Shown here: piece after piece, positions 1 through 8,218 of the stretch | How the letters are laid out: every line of letters starts with the position of its first letter | Position numbering within the stretch: the first letter of the stretch is position 1 | From: Pedobacter sp. MR2016-24 | GTDB lineage: Bacteria; Bacteroidota; Bacteroidia; Sphingobacteriales; Sphingobacteriaceae | Direction: 5' to 3' | Length of the DNA: 64,000 bases | NCBI RefSeq assembly: GCF_026239655.1 | Contig: NZ_JAPIVO010000004.1 | Coordinates: 310,001 to 374,000, forward strand | Position numbers and translations under genes: made by a program | Notes under the pieces: generated by a model | Seen by the model: only the letters and a program-made list of their open reading frames with translations | Told to the model about the DNA's origin: nothing | Database searches by the model: none

Positions 1-1654
1 GTCAACTGTTAAAAATATAGGCAAGCTCGCTGCGGCGCTGTGCCTGCTCGGTATTGTATCCAGCTCTTGTAAAAAGAGTAAGGCTGAAATTACGCCCGAT
101 GAATCCACTTCGAGAGCAGCGGCAACTCCTGAAGGTACGCGTGCGCAGCTTACTCAGGATTCTATTTTTCTATATGCTAAGGAAGTTTATCTCTGGAATA
201 CATCCCTGCCCGAATACGCAGCTTTCAATCCCAGAAAATATGCTGTTACGCCCACTGGTTTTGATCAGGAACTATTCGATCTTACACAATACAGCCCAAA
301 AAATTCAGCTACAGGTAGTCCTTACGAATTTCCATTAAATGGAAGTACTATAGATGCAAAGTATTCCTATATAGATGATATTTCTACCCATAATGTGCTT
401 GCCGCAGCAAATAATGAAAAAAGTAGCGTGGATCTTGAAGGTATTGGTGACGATCTGGGATTAAAAATAGGTGCTTATGGGCCAGCAAATACAGAGGCTT
501 ACACCATTTTGGTACAGGCAGTTTTTCAGGGCTCACCAGCTGCGCTGAAAAATTTAACCAGAGGATGTACTATATCTACTATCAATGGGCAGGCTTATGG
601 CGCTAATTTTACCAATGAAATTAATGCTGTCAATAATGCGCTTAATGCTTCTTCGATAACACTTGGAGGTTTATTAAAAGATGGCGTGACTCCGTTTAAT
701 GTGACGCTGACAAAGACGACCTACAGAAGCAGTCCTATATATAATAGCCAGGTTTTAGCTGTTAGTGGTGTTAAGGTTGGATACCTGGCCTATGCGCGCT
801 TTTCTAGTATGGACAATTCGAAAGCAGGATTTGATGCCGCCTTTGCAGCTTTTGCTGCCCAGGGTGTTACTAAATTGGTAATTGATCTGCGTTATAATGG
901 GGGTGGTTATGTGAACACTGCTGAATATCTCATCAACCTGATCTTGTCTTCTTCTCAAAATGGGAAAGTGATGTTTAAGGAGCGATATAATACATTGATG
1001 CAAACCGGTATGGCTGCTATCATGAAAAACCAGCCGTTATTTAATAGTGATGGTACTTTCCAAAAATCTACTACAGGCCGTGTGCTTAATTATAGCGATC
1101 TGGCTAAGGACTATTTTAGTGAAGCTAAGCAAACTACCAACATCAGTAAGGCTGGCCCGTTAAATGGTGTGACAGATGTTGCTTTTATTGTAACCAGAAA
1201 CACGGCTTCTGCAAGTGAACTGGTGATCAATAGTTTGAAGCCTTATGTTAACGTTAAAATTGCCGGAACAAAATCTTACGGTAAACCAGTCGGCTTTTTT
1301 CCTATAACCATAGACTACAAGATAGATGCTTCATCTAAGAAAGAAACGGGCTACGATGTATATTATTCCATGTTTCAGACTACAAATGCGACAGGTGCGG
1401 GAGACTATTTCGATGGATTTACCCCTGACCTGAGTGTTACCGGTGATGATGCATCGCATGATTTCGGAGATTTGAAAGAGAATAACCTGGCGAAAGCATT
1501 ATCGCTCATTGTGCCCGCTGCACCGACTGCAACCGCCAGTACCATGTCGATTCAAGGTAAAAGAGTAAGTGCTACTTCCGTATCCGTTAAGAGTACGGTT
1601 GGTGGAAAAGAATTCAATGGGATGATTACAGACAAACCGAGATTGAAACAATAG
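1..1654 (+). CDS. S41 family peptidase lipoprotein (5' end outside window)
   Basis: C-terminal processing-type serine protease, probably anchored in the envelope. The reading frame is open from base 2, so the start codon lies just upstream of the window; an internal GTG at 395 is not the start because signal and N-terminal domain precede it. A hydrophobic stretch ends in a lipobox GIVSSSC, with the lipidated Cys at bases 68-70. A PDZ-like segment (around bases 510-600) is followed by DLRYNGGG (around 880-905), typical of S41. The catalytic dyad fits: Ser in SASE (1208-1210) and Lys in YGKP (1283-1285) are exactly 25 residues apart, as in Tsp/CtpA. Substrate unknown. It ends at a strong hairpin shared with the convergent peptidase gene. 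Confidence 0.9.
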   Translation, partial: STVKNIGKLAAALCLLGIVSSSCKKSKAEITPDESTSRAAATPEGTRAQLTQDSIFLYAKEVYLWNTSLPEYAAFNPRKYAVTPTGFDQELFDLTQYSPKNSATGSPYEFPLNGSTIDAKYSYIDDISTHNVLAAANNEKSSVDLEGIGDDLGLKIGAYGPANTEAYTILVQAVFQGSPAALKNLTRGCTISTINGQAYGANFTNEINAVNNALNASSITLGGLLKDGVTPFNVTLTKTTYRSSPIYNSQVLAVSGVKVGYLAYARFSSMDNSKAGFDAAFAAFAAQGVTKLVIDLRYNGGGYVNTAEYLINLILSSSQNGKVMFKERYNTLMQTGMAAIMKNQPLFNSDGTFQKSTTGRVLNYSDLAKDYFSEAKQTTNISKAGPLNGVTDVAFIVTRNTASASELVINSLKPYVNVKIAGTKSYGKPVGFFPITIDYKIDASSKKETGYDVYYSMFQTTNATGAGDYFDGFTPDLSVTGDDASHDFGDLKENNLAKALSLIVPAAPTATASTMSIQGKRVSATSVSVKSTVGGKEFNGMITDKPRLKQ

Positions 1655-1665
1655 CATTAAAACAA

Positions 1666-1707
1666 GCAAAAGGGGCTGTCTTTCAAATGAAAAACAGCCC
1701 CTTTTGC
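1666..1707. terminator. Bidirectional terminator between convergent peptidase genes
   Basis: A 14-bp perfect stem (1666-1679 with 1694-1707, core AGGGGCTGT) with a 14-nt loop. A/T tracts flank both sides, so it can end both the S41 gene and the M28 gene. Confidence 0.85.
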
Positions 1708-1713
1708 TTTTGT

Positions 1714-2655
1714 TTATTTTTTCATCTGGATTCTGTCTCGCGGCATCGCGAGTTCGAAGGTGAGGTTTTTATCTATATTATCAGTAATCTCCAGGATCGC
1801 ATTTGCTGAATTGATAAAGAAGGTCTGATTGATGTTTTCAAATTTATCAGACTCCTTGTGATAGTCTTTATGGTCTTCTACACCAAAATAGATGAAAGGG
1901 ATGTTCTTTGCGTTAAAGGCCGACTGATCGCTTTGATCTGTCCAGTCATCTATCCCCAGTTTAGGATTGTCATGACCAAAAATAATGTTTAAGTCGGTGT
2001 TTGTAGTGGTAATATACTTTTTCAGCTGTGGATTTCTGTAAGTACCAGTTGCATATAATTCTCCTTTATCATTATGACTGATCATATCCAGATTGATATT
2101 TAGTTTGATCCTTTTGATATCGATTGGTAAATGATCTACAAAATAAGCCGATCCTTTTCTTCCGAATTCTTCTGCATCAAACGCAGCAAAAATAAGGGTA
2201 TAGTCAGGTTTATTTTTAGCGAAATGTGCGGCGATTTTAAGTATTCCTGCTACGCCGGAAGCATTGTCGTCTGCCCCGTTAAAGATCTGGCCGTTAATGA
2301 TACCTAAATGATCATAATGGGCAGAGATCACAATTACTTTATCAGTTTGCCCCGGTATGTAGCCAATTACATTTTTTCCATTGATGTTGGGGTCATCTAC
2401 TCCCGGAAAGGTAAATGCCTGCTGATAACTATTCAATAAAGGAAATGATTTCAGTCCTATTTCCCTGAATCTTTTGGTGATGTAATTCCTGGCTAATTCT
2501 GCTCCTTTTGTGCCTGTTTTTCTGCCTTCATATGTATCAGAAGACAATGTTTTTATATCTTTTAGTAATTGATCAGACTGAGATGGCAGATTTGATGTTT
2601 TTACCGCATTGCAGCCAAATGTTAACGCCAGGGGTAATAGCAGATATAATTTCAT
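1714..2655 (-). CDS. M28 family zinc aminopeptidase-like lipoprotein
   Basis: Secreted or envelope-bound di-zinc peptidase of the M28 (aminopeptidase Y/glutaminyl cyclase-like) family. The 313-aa product starts with a signal and lipobox LTFGC (Cys15). Metal-ligand and catalytic motifs are in family order: SAHYDHLG, NGADDNASG, DAEEFG, NLDMIS, and a late His in the DHKDYHKESD segment. Length fits a single-domain M28 enzyme without PA or PDZ insert. It is monocistronic and converges on an S41 protease, so two envelope peptidases sit side by side. Substrate specificity cannot be told from sequence. Confidence 0.88.
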   Translation of the reverse strand: MKLYLLLPLALTFGCNAVKTSNLPSQSDQLLKDIKTLSSDTYEGRKTGTKGAELARNYITKRFREIGLKSFPLLNSYQQAFTFPGVDDPNINGKNVIGYIPGQTDKVIVISAHYDHLGIINGQIFNGADDNASGVAGILKIAAHFAKNKPDYTLIFAAFDAEEFGRKGSAYFVDHLPIDIKRIKLNINLDMISHNDKGELYATGTYRNPQLKKYITTTNTDLNIIFGHDNPKLGIDDWTDQSDQSAFNAKNIPFIYFGVEDHKDYHKESDKFENINQTFFINSANAILEITDNIDKNLTFELAMPRDRIQMKK

Positions 2656-2871
2656 ATCAGGTGTTTAGATTAGCAGGTGTGTTAATAGTATAGTCAGCCT
2701 AATATATTGCAAATAAATGACACTGCCTAGTGTTTGTATAAAAAATGATATCTCTCCTAAATGTTTATTGATTTCTTTAATTAACAGACCAGCCTATATA
2801 CATATGCGCGACAGGCAAGGGTATCGTAGCGAATAGGAGATAGTACCGCAGCAGTAACATGCCGTTGCTAA

Positions 2872-2917
2872 TTCACCCTTTCTTCAGTTTAATAGGAGAA
2901 TAGGAAGAAAGGGTGAA
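2872..2917. repeat. 14-bp inverted repeat downstream of gap
   Basis: TTCACCCTTTCTTC (2872-2885) is perfectly complementary to 2904-2917 across an 18-nt spacer, just after the stop of the GAPDH gene. There is no T-tract on the minus-strand side, so it may stabilise the 3' end or be a weak terminator. The rest of the 269-bp gap between gap and the M28 gene holds no convincing ORF; the string GAATAGGAGA near 2831 recurs almost intact near 2890. Confidence 0.5.
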
Positions 2918-2924
2918 CAAATTA

Positions 2925-4373
2925 TTAGTAGTAAGTTAACCTTACCACACCGGCCAGCTTTTTTGCCAGACGAATTACCTGTCTCGTATAACCATACTCA
3001 TTGTCATACCAGGTGTAAATTACCACAGACTTATTGTCTCTTGCCATAATTGTTGCGGGGCCGTCTATAATAGATGCATGGCTATTTCCGATCAGGTCGG
3101 TACTCACCAGTTCATTTGAAATTGAAAACTCTATCTGTTCTGACAGGTCTCCGAATAGTGAAGCTTGTTTAAGCACCTCAGTTACCTCTTCCCTGGAACT
3201 TACTTTATTCAATGAAATGTTTAGAATTGCCAGAGAAACATTAGGTGTAGGAACGCGTACTGCATTTCCCGTAAGCCTGCCACCGAGGTGGGGAATAACT
3301 TTAGCAACAGCCTTATCAGCACCAGTTTCCGTAATCACCAGGTTTAAAGCTGCAGAACGGCCGCGGCGATACTTTTTATGATAATTGTCCAGAAGGTTCT
3401 GGTCGTTAGTATAGGAATGTATAGTCTCAATATGTCCTTTTTCAATACCAAAAGCCTCGTCTAGAACTTTTAGTACAGGCACAATGGCATTGGTAGTGCA
3501 GGAAGCATTTGAAAGTATATTTTCTATATTGAAATCTATACCTGTATCGTTTATGCCAGCTACCACATTGGGAATATCCCCTTTAGCAGGCGCTGTCAAT
3601 AATACTTTAGAAATTCCTTTTGCAGAGAGATGCCTGCTTAATCCTTCTCTATCGCGGAATACTCCTGTATTATCAACTAATAATGCATTGTATATACCAA
3701 AAGCAGTATAATCCACTTCTTCAGGATGATTTGCAGTGATGAAATAAATGGTCTGACCGTTTATAATCAGCGCTTTATTTGTAAAATCTTCAATGATAAT
3801 TCCATTAAAAGGACCATGAACCGAGTCTGTACGAAGCAGTTCTGCACGTTTAATCAGTTCCTCGTCGCTATACGTTCTGGTGACGATTGCCCGCAAGCGG
3901 AGTTGTTCGCCTTTACCTGCCTGAAGAATCAATTCGCGTGCAGCTAATCGGCCGATTCTTCCGAATCCATATAGCACTACATCATTAGGTGTAAGAGAGA
4001 TTTTGTCCTTACCGATATGCTGACTGAGTTTGCTGACTACAAAATCGTGCATCGTCGCGTACTCATTATTTCCATCCAGCCATTCAGCAGAGAGTCTGCC
4101 GATATCAATTCTTGACGGTGCAAGATTACACTTCGCCATTTCTGTGGCAATTTCCAGCGTCAGATAAATATTGATGTCTTTACCGCTTACCTCTTTGGCA
4201 TATTGGTGATGTGCAAGGATTTCGCTACTGCCGATATCAAACAGTGGTTTGCGGAATAGTACAAGTTCTACAGATCTGTCAAACCATAACTGGCCGACAA
4301 CATTGAGCAACTCGACTGCTTTTTTCTCTTTTTCAATCCAGTTCTGAAATTCAGATTGGTACTTGTGAAGCAT
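2925..4373 (-). CDS. gap: Glyceraldehyde-3-phosphate dehydrogenase, long form
   Basis: NAD(P)-dependent oxidation of glyceraldehyde 3-phosphate to 1,3-bisphosphoglycerate. I chose ATG 4373 (482 aa): an upstream in-frame start at 4430 lies beyond the probable promoter (4401-4408). Residues 1-130 are an extension absent from the usual ~335-aa enzyme. The Rossmann motif YGFGRIGR is at about 135-142, the catalytic Cys292 in SNASCTTN, and the general-base His319 in ETIHSYTN; the C-terminus carries WYDNEYGY. All core catalytic residues are kept, so it should be active. Bacteroidota often carry such ~480-aa GAPDHs next to a classical one; whether it is glycolytic or gluconeogenic cannot be decided here. 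Confidence 0.92.
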   Translation of the reverse strand: MLHKYQSEFQNWIEKEKKAVELLNVVGQLWFDRSVELVLFRKPLFDIGSSEILAHHQYAKEVSGKDINIYLTLEIATEMAKCNLAPSRIDIGRLSAEWLDGNNEYATMHDFVVSKLSQHIGKDKISLTPNDVVLYGFGRIGRLAARELILQAGKGEQLRLRAIVTRTYSDEELIKRAELLRTDSVHGPFNGIIIEDFTNKALIINGQTIYFITANHPEEVDYTAFGIYNALLVDNTGVFRDREGLSRHLSAKGISKVLLTAPAKGDIPNVVAGINDTGIDFNIENILSNASCTTNAIVPVLKVLDEAFGIEKGHIETIHSYTNDQNLLDNYHKKYRRGRSAALNLVITETGADKAVAKVIPHLGGRLTGNAVRVPTPNVSLAILNISLNKVSSREEVTEVLKQASLFGDLSEQIEFSISNELVSTDLIGNSHASIIDGPATIMARDNKSVVIYTWYDNEYGYTRQVIRLAKKLAGVVRLTYY

Positions 4374-4400
4374 ATTCGGATGTATTTGGTTAGAATGCCA

Positions 4401-4408
4401 CAAAAGTA
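4401..4408 (-). promoter_or_regulatory. Promoter -7 element of gap
   Basis: The minus strand reads TACTTTTG, matching the Bacteroidota -7 consensus TAnnTTTG, 27 nt before ATG 4373. It directly abuts the rpoD terminator T-tract. It supports the shorter GAPDH start. Confidence 0.65.
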
Positions 4409-4409
4409 A

Positions 4410-4436
4410 AAAAGATCGGGTAAAACCCAATCTTTT
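4410..4436 (-). terminator. Terminator of rpoD
   Basis: A 12-bp stem (4410-4421 with 4425-4436, one G-U wobble) with a 3-nt loop, followed on the minus strand by a T-rich tract that runs into the gap promoter. Confidence 0.75.
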
Positions 4437-4461
4437 TGTATTTGAATATTTAAGCTGAGAA

Positions 4462-5322
4462 TTAGCCTAAGTAAGATTTTAATATTTTACTACGCGAAGT
4501 GTGGCGCAGACGTTGTAGTGCTTTATCCTTAATCTGACGTACACGTTCACGTGTAAGGTTGAACTTTTCGCCAATTTCCTCAAGTGAAAGCGGATGGTTA
4601 GTACTCAAACCGAAGAATAGAACGATAATTTCGCGTTCACGTTCAGTTAAAGTAGACAATGATCTTTTTATTTCTTCAGAAAGGGATTCGTTAATTAAGC
4701 TGCTATCAGTATTCGGCTCATGATTCTCCAATACATCCAGCAATGTGTTTTCTTCACCCTGTACGAATGGAGCATCCATAGATACGTGCCTGCCAGAATT
4801 ACTTAGCGTGTCAGATATCTTATCAACCGTAGTTTCTAATATATCTGCCAATTCTTCAGGAGAAGGTTCGCGCTCAAATTCCTGCTCTAATTTAGAGAAA
4901 GCCTTACTGATTTTACTTAATGAACCAACCTGATTTAATGGAAGACGTACAATACGACTTTGTTCTGCAATAGCCTGTAAAATCGACTGACGTATCCACC
5001 ATACAGCATAAGAGATAAATTTGAAACCTTTGGTCTCATCAAAGCGTTTTGCAGCTTTAATTAATCCAAGATTTCCCTCATTAATCAAATCACCTAAAGT
5101 TAATCCCTGATTCTGGTATTGTTTTGCTACTGAAACCACAAAACGTAAATTCGTTTTTGTTAAACGTTCCAGAGCAGCCTGATCACCTTCGCGTATTTTT
5201 CTTGCCAGTATTACTTCTTCTTCCGCGGTGATTAGATCTACTTTACCAATCTCGTGAAGATATTTGTCTAAAGATTGACTCTCGCGATTGGTTATGGATT
5301 GGGTGATTTTGAGTTGTCTCAT
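4462..5322 (-). CDS. rpoD: Primary RNA polymerase sigma factor RpoD/SigA
   Basis: Housekeeping sigma-70 factor that directs RNA polymerase to TTTG/TAnnTTTG promoters in Bacteroidota. The 286-aa product is the short form typical of the phylum: no region 1.1 acidic domain, a region 1.2 start ([10 protein letters not shown]), region 2 with [15 protein letters not shown] and [10 protein letters not shown], region 3 (RIVRLPLNQ), and region 4 with [19 protein letters not shown] as the helix-turn-helix. It is monocistronic, with its own promoter (5360-5367) and terminator. Very confident. Confidence 0.97.
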   Translation of the reverse strand: MRQLKITQSITNRESQSLDKYLHEIGKVDLITAEEEVILARKIREGDQAALERLTKTNLRFVVSVAKQYQNQGLTLGDLINEGNLGLIKAAKRFDETKGFKFISYAVWWIRQSILQAIAEQSRIVRLPLNQVGSLSKISKAFSKLEQEFEREPSPEELADILETTVDKISDTLSNSGRHVSMDAPFVQGEENTLLDVLENHEPNTDSSLINESLSEEIKRSLSTLTEREREIIVLFFGLSTNHPLSLEEIGEKFNLTRERVRQIKDKALQRLRHTSRSKILKSYLG

Positions 5323-5359
5323 TTATGTGCTTTGGTGCTCGTTATGTGTTAAGAGCGTG

Positions 5360-5367
5360 CAAAAGTA
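5360..5367 (-). promoter_or_regulatory. Promoter -7 element of rpoD
   Basis: The minus strand reads TACTTTTG, giving a leader of about 35 nt to the rpoD ATG at 5322. Confidence 0.6.
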
Positions 5368-5672
5368 AGGATTAAAAGGCAATTTAAAATATAAATTCCT
5401 GAAAATGTTACGGTTTACACGCGTTATTTATACGTAAAATATCTAGCAAAAATTATTCCAAAGTACTTTTGACAGTATAAATGTTATCTATTGACAAAGG
5501 TGCATTATTTATTGTTTATCAATCATAATTACTTGTTTTATAATAATAAACCGTTTATGTTTGTATTATAATAATTGTTTTTGCATGACATTTATCATTA
5601 GCATGGAATGGAATTTAAAAAGTTATCAGGACACCTTTGTTTGATATATTGAACAGTAAATAACAGCTACAA
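5368..5672. other. AT-rich gap between rpoD and the XRE gene
   Basis: About 300 bp with no coding potential on either strand. It holds the upstream region of rpoD and, on the plus strand, a TACTTTTG at 5464-5471 that could serve the XRE gene with a ~200-nt leader. The rest is AT-rich with short TTTAT/ATAAT runs. I see no RNA gene. Confidence 0.5.
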
Positions 5673-5876
5673 ATGTCGATTATTGTAAATTTAGATGTAA
5701 TGCTTGCCCGGCGGAAAATGTCCTTAACTGAACTAAGTCAGCAAGTTGGTATCACACTATCTAATCTATCTGTGCTAAAAACAGGCAAGGCGAAAGCGAT
5801 TCGTTTTGATACCCTTGCAGCTATTTGTCAGGCCTTGAACTGCCAGCCTGGTGAAATCCTCGAATACTCTGCTTAG
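5673..5876 (+). CDS. Small XRE-family DNA-binding regulator
   Basis: A 67-aa helix-turn-helix protein of the Cro/C1 type and essentially nothing else. The HTH spans about residues 10-62 (SLTELSQQVGITLSNLSVLK, then the FDTLAAICQALNCQPGEILE tail typical of stand-alone YozG-like regulators). No toxin or partner gene is adjacent: upstream is divergent rpoD, downstream a convergent gene whose stop codon overlaps by 4 nt. Target unknown. Confidence 0.88.
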   Translation: MSIIVNLDVMLARRKMSLTELSQQVGITLSNLSVLKTGKAKAIRFDTLAAICQALNCQPGEILEYSA

Positions 5877-6466
5877 AAATTCATCCTTATACCTAAACCG
5901 AGGTGAAAAATATCCCCGATTGGGGTGGATGTCCTGTTTTCATACCAGCTGATTAAATAAAGATCGTTTGTATTTGATTCTGCATACAAGCTGATTGACT
6001 TGATTTTGCTGGTCTTATCGCCCAATATCTTTAACTCTGAACTCAGGCCTATGTGCTCTCTGAGGGCGGGCGACCAGAAATAGTAGCCTTTTTCATAGCG
6101 TTTCTCATCGAAGTTAAGTCCAAACTGTTTTCCAAAAGTATAAGAGAAGAAAAATACGGGGTTAAGCGGATGGAATATCAGCTTATCTTTGATATGTATT
6201 GCAAAAGGTTTGTATTCAAATTTAACCGCAGCAATATGTAGCTGACCTCCCTTAACTTCGGGCACATAACCATAGTGGAAGCTCAAAGTTGTTTTCTCTT
6301 TCAGCATATTATAGCCGGCCCCTATACTCATGTAACCTATACTACCTGCATATTGAATTCCAACCTGATCAGGTGTCAGTGTTTTTAAAAGCTTGCTTTG
6401 TGAGAATGCCGATGCTGATAAAAATATGAATAGTATTAAAATATTAAAAGCCTTCTGCTTGTGCAT
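5873..6466 (-). CDS. Predicted outer-membrane beta-barrel protein, unknown function
   Basis: I chose the Met beginning MHKQKAF (6466), because the signal peptide (hydrophobic ILILFIFLSASAFS, cleavage near AFSQ) follows it directly; a start 8 codons upstream (6490) is possible. The mature ~175 aa has alternating aromatic/polar segments (SYTFGKQFGLNF, FHYGYVP) and ends in LGLGIRMNF, a C-terminal Phe typical of outer-membrane barrels. No catalytic motif. Its start overlaps the end of the upstream metallophosphoesterase gene (6444), so the two are probably cotranscribed. Confidence 0.72.
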   Translation of the reverse strand: MHKQKAFNILILFIFLSASAFSQSKLLKTLTPDQVGIQYAGSIGYMSIGAGYNMLKEKTTLSFHYGYVPEVKGGQLHIAAVKFEYKPFAIHIKDKLIFHPLNPVFFFSYTFGKQFGLNFDEKRYEKGYYFWSPALREHIGLSSELKILGDKTSKIKSISLYAESNTNDLYLISWYENRTSTPIGDIFHLGLGIRMNF

Positions 6467-7244
6467 GGAGTTGTCCGTTAGAAATATCAATTATTGTATA
6501 AGCTCTGTTAACTATGGCATTGGTAATGATAAAAGGTATGCCCGTATCATTCTTTCTGTAAATTACATCAGGGGAGTGCTGGTGCGAATGAATGGAGGCA
6601 AGCATCCCTGGTGTTGTATTGAACAGGTCTTCATAGGGTTGCTCAAGGTTTTTGTCAAAGTCTCCGTCAGTTGGGGGGACATGTGATAGAGCAACTATAT
6701 TATTGATTCCATTTTCCATTTTCAGGTTATCCCTCAGCCAGGCAAGATCAGGGATAGTGCCGTCAAATCCATGTTCTCTGCTGTTGGAATCGTGACATAC
6801 AAACTTTACTCCTCCATAGTTGAAAGTGAAGTTGGTTTGACCAAACATCCTTTTATACACATCATATCCATTTGCGAGCTGGTCATGGTTACCTATAACT
6901 GAAATAAAAGGGACCCTGAGTCCGGAATAGATTTTATAGATTCCCTGAAATTCGAGCAGCAGACCAAAATCGGAAATATCACCATTAAGGATGACAAAAT
7001 CTATATCATTGCGGGAATTGATATGATCAACAAATAACTGTGCTTCGTTATATTTTCGTTGTGTATCACCGGATACAGCTATTCTTATTGCTGAACCCGC
7101 TACCTTTTCCGGTAGCGTACTGATCTCTTTAGCATTTACGTCAGTAGGAGAATCGGCGTTGAATTTTTGGTTGGGGCTGAATTCATTTACGTTACAGCTA
7201 GATAATAACACTGCAACCAGGCAGGCAAGGAAAGTACTTTTCAT
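6444..7244 (-). CDS. Calcineurin-like metallophosphoesterase lipoprotein
   Basis: Envelope-anchored phosphoesterase of 266 aa. It has a signal peptide with lipobox LLSSC (Cys17), then motifs in order: SGDTQ, NGDISD, GNHDQ, ALSHVPP and HSHQH. These match the metal-binding blocks of the superfamily, except that block I is D-x-Q instead of the usual D-x-H. Substrate unknown. It heads a two-gene unit with the overlapping barrel-like protein; a -7 element lies at 7264-7271. Confidence 0.88.
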   Translation of the reverse strand: MKSTFLACLVAVLLSSCNVNEFSPNQKFNADSPTDVNAKEISTLPEKVAGSAIRIAVSGDTQRKYNEAQLFVDHINSRNDIDFVILNGDISDFGLLLEFQGIYKIYSGLRVPFISVIGNHDQLANGYDVYKRMFGQTNFTFNYGGVKFVCHDSNSREHGFDGTIPDLAWLRDNLKMENGINNIVALSHVPPTDGDFDKNLEQPYEDLFNTTPGMLASIHSHQHSPDVIYRKNDTGIPFIITNAIVNRAYTIIDISNGQLHAQAEGF

Positions 7245-7263
7245 GGTATTTTTTATAACACCA

Positions 7264-7271
7264 CAAAGATA
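7264..7271 (-). promoter_or_regulatory. Promoter -7 element of metallophosphoesterase gene
   Basis: The minus strand reads TATCTTTG, 19 nt before the start codon at 7244. Confidence 0.55.
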
Positions 7272-7296
7272 AAAAAGTTCTAAAGGCTGACTTTTT

Positions 7297-8136
7297 TTAT
7301 AAGTCAGTCAGATGTAATGTTTCCTTTAATTTTACTCCTTTTTCTGTCATTTCTACCGTACAGCAGTCGTTTACCGCATCATGCTCCAAATAAAGAATGT
7401 ACTTTTTGGCAGCAGCTTCCTCCAGAAAAGCCTTTTTTTCTTTTAAAGTCTGCAATGGAAACATATCATATGCCATGACATAGGGTAAGGGGATGTGACC
7501 TGTAGAAGGTAGCAAATCTGCCGCATAAATGATCGTATTTCCCTTATATTGAATCTGAGGTAACATCATCGCATCCGTGTGGCCGAAAGCATAACGCACA
7601 TTAAAACCAGGCATGAATTCTGCACCCTCTGTAGCGTCGACAAATTTTAGCTGACCACTTTCCTGGATAGGCAGGATATTATCTTTCAAAAACGAAGCTT
7701 TCTCCCTGGCATTTGGTTCTATTGCCCATTCCCAGTGTTTTTCATTGCTCCAGTATGCTGCATTTTTGAATGCGGGAACCAGTTTGTCGCCTTCCCTTAT
7801 AATCGCTCCGCCACAATGATCAAAATGTAAGTGCGTCAAAAATACATCAGTGATGTCATTGCTGTTAAAGCCTTTTGCGGCAAGTGACTTTTCCAGTGTA
7901 TCATCTCCATGCAGGTAATAGTGACTTAAAAACTTATCATCCTGTTTATCACCGATACCTGTATCAATAAGGATGAGTCTCTCGCCATCTTCAATTAGCA
8001 GACAACGCATTGCCCATGTACACATATTATTTGCATCTGCCGGATTACTTTTCTGCCAGATTGTTTTAGGCACTACGCCAAACATTGCGCCACCATCCAG
8101 TTTAAATAAGCCTGTTTCAATAGTATGTAAATTCAT
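7297..8136 (-). CDS. MBL-fold metallo-hydrolase
   Basis: A 279-aa zinc hydrolase of the metallo-beta-lactamase superfamily with no signal peptide, so probably cytoplasmic. Motifs: LIDTGIGD, then the metal site THLHFDHCGG (HxHxDH), a third His in YAFGHTDAMM, an Asp in YAADLLPS, and a late His in YLEHDAV. This pattern resembles the lactonase-like and related hydrolase branch, but the substrate cannot be assigned. It lies between two minus-strand units and has no obvious operon partner. Confidence 0.88.
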   Translation of the reverse strand: MNLHTIETGLFKLDGGAMFGVVPKTIWQKSNPADANNMCTWAMRCLLIEDGERLILIDTGIGDKQDDKFLSHYYLHGDDTLEKSLAAKGFNSNDITDVFLTHLHFDHCGGAIIREGDKLVPAFKNAAYWSNEKHWEWAIEPNAREKASFLKDNILPIQESGQLKFVDATEGAEFMPGFNVRYAFGHTDAMMLPQIQYKGNTIIYAADLLPSTGHIPLPYVMAYDMFPLQTLKEKKAFLEEAAAKKYILYLEHDAVNDCCTVEMTEKGVKLKETLHLTDL

Positions 8137-8168
8137 TTTTGAAGATTTTGATCTGCTGTAAAATTAAA

Positions 8169-8194
8169 AAACCTGCTGAGGAATCAGCAGGTTT
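8169..8194 (-). terminator. Terminator of lpdA
   Basis: An 11-bp perfect stem (8169-8179 with 8184-8194, AAACCTGCTGA) closed by a tetraloop (GGAA on the plus strand). The minus strand continues into TTTTAATTT. Confidence 0.85.
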
Positions 8195-8218
8195 ACCATA
8201 AATAAGTTTTTGTTTACC

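Noticed and set aside
5440..5610. AT-rich repeats that could look like CRISPR or an attachment site
   Set aside because: No regularly spaced repeat units, no tRNA or integrase next to it; just low-complexity promoter sequence.
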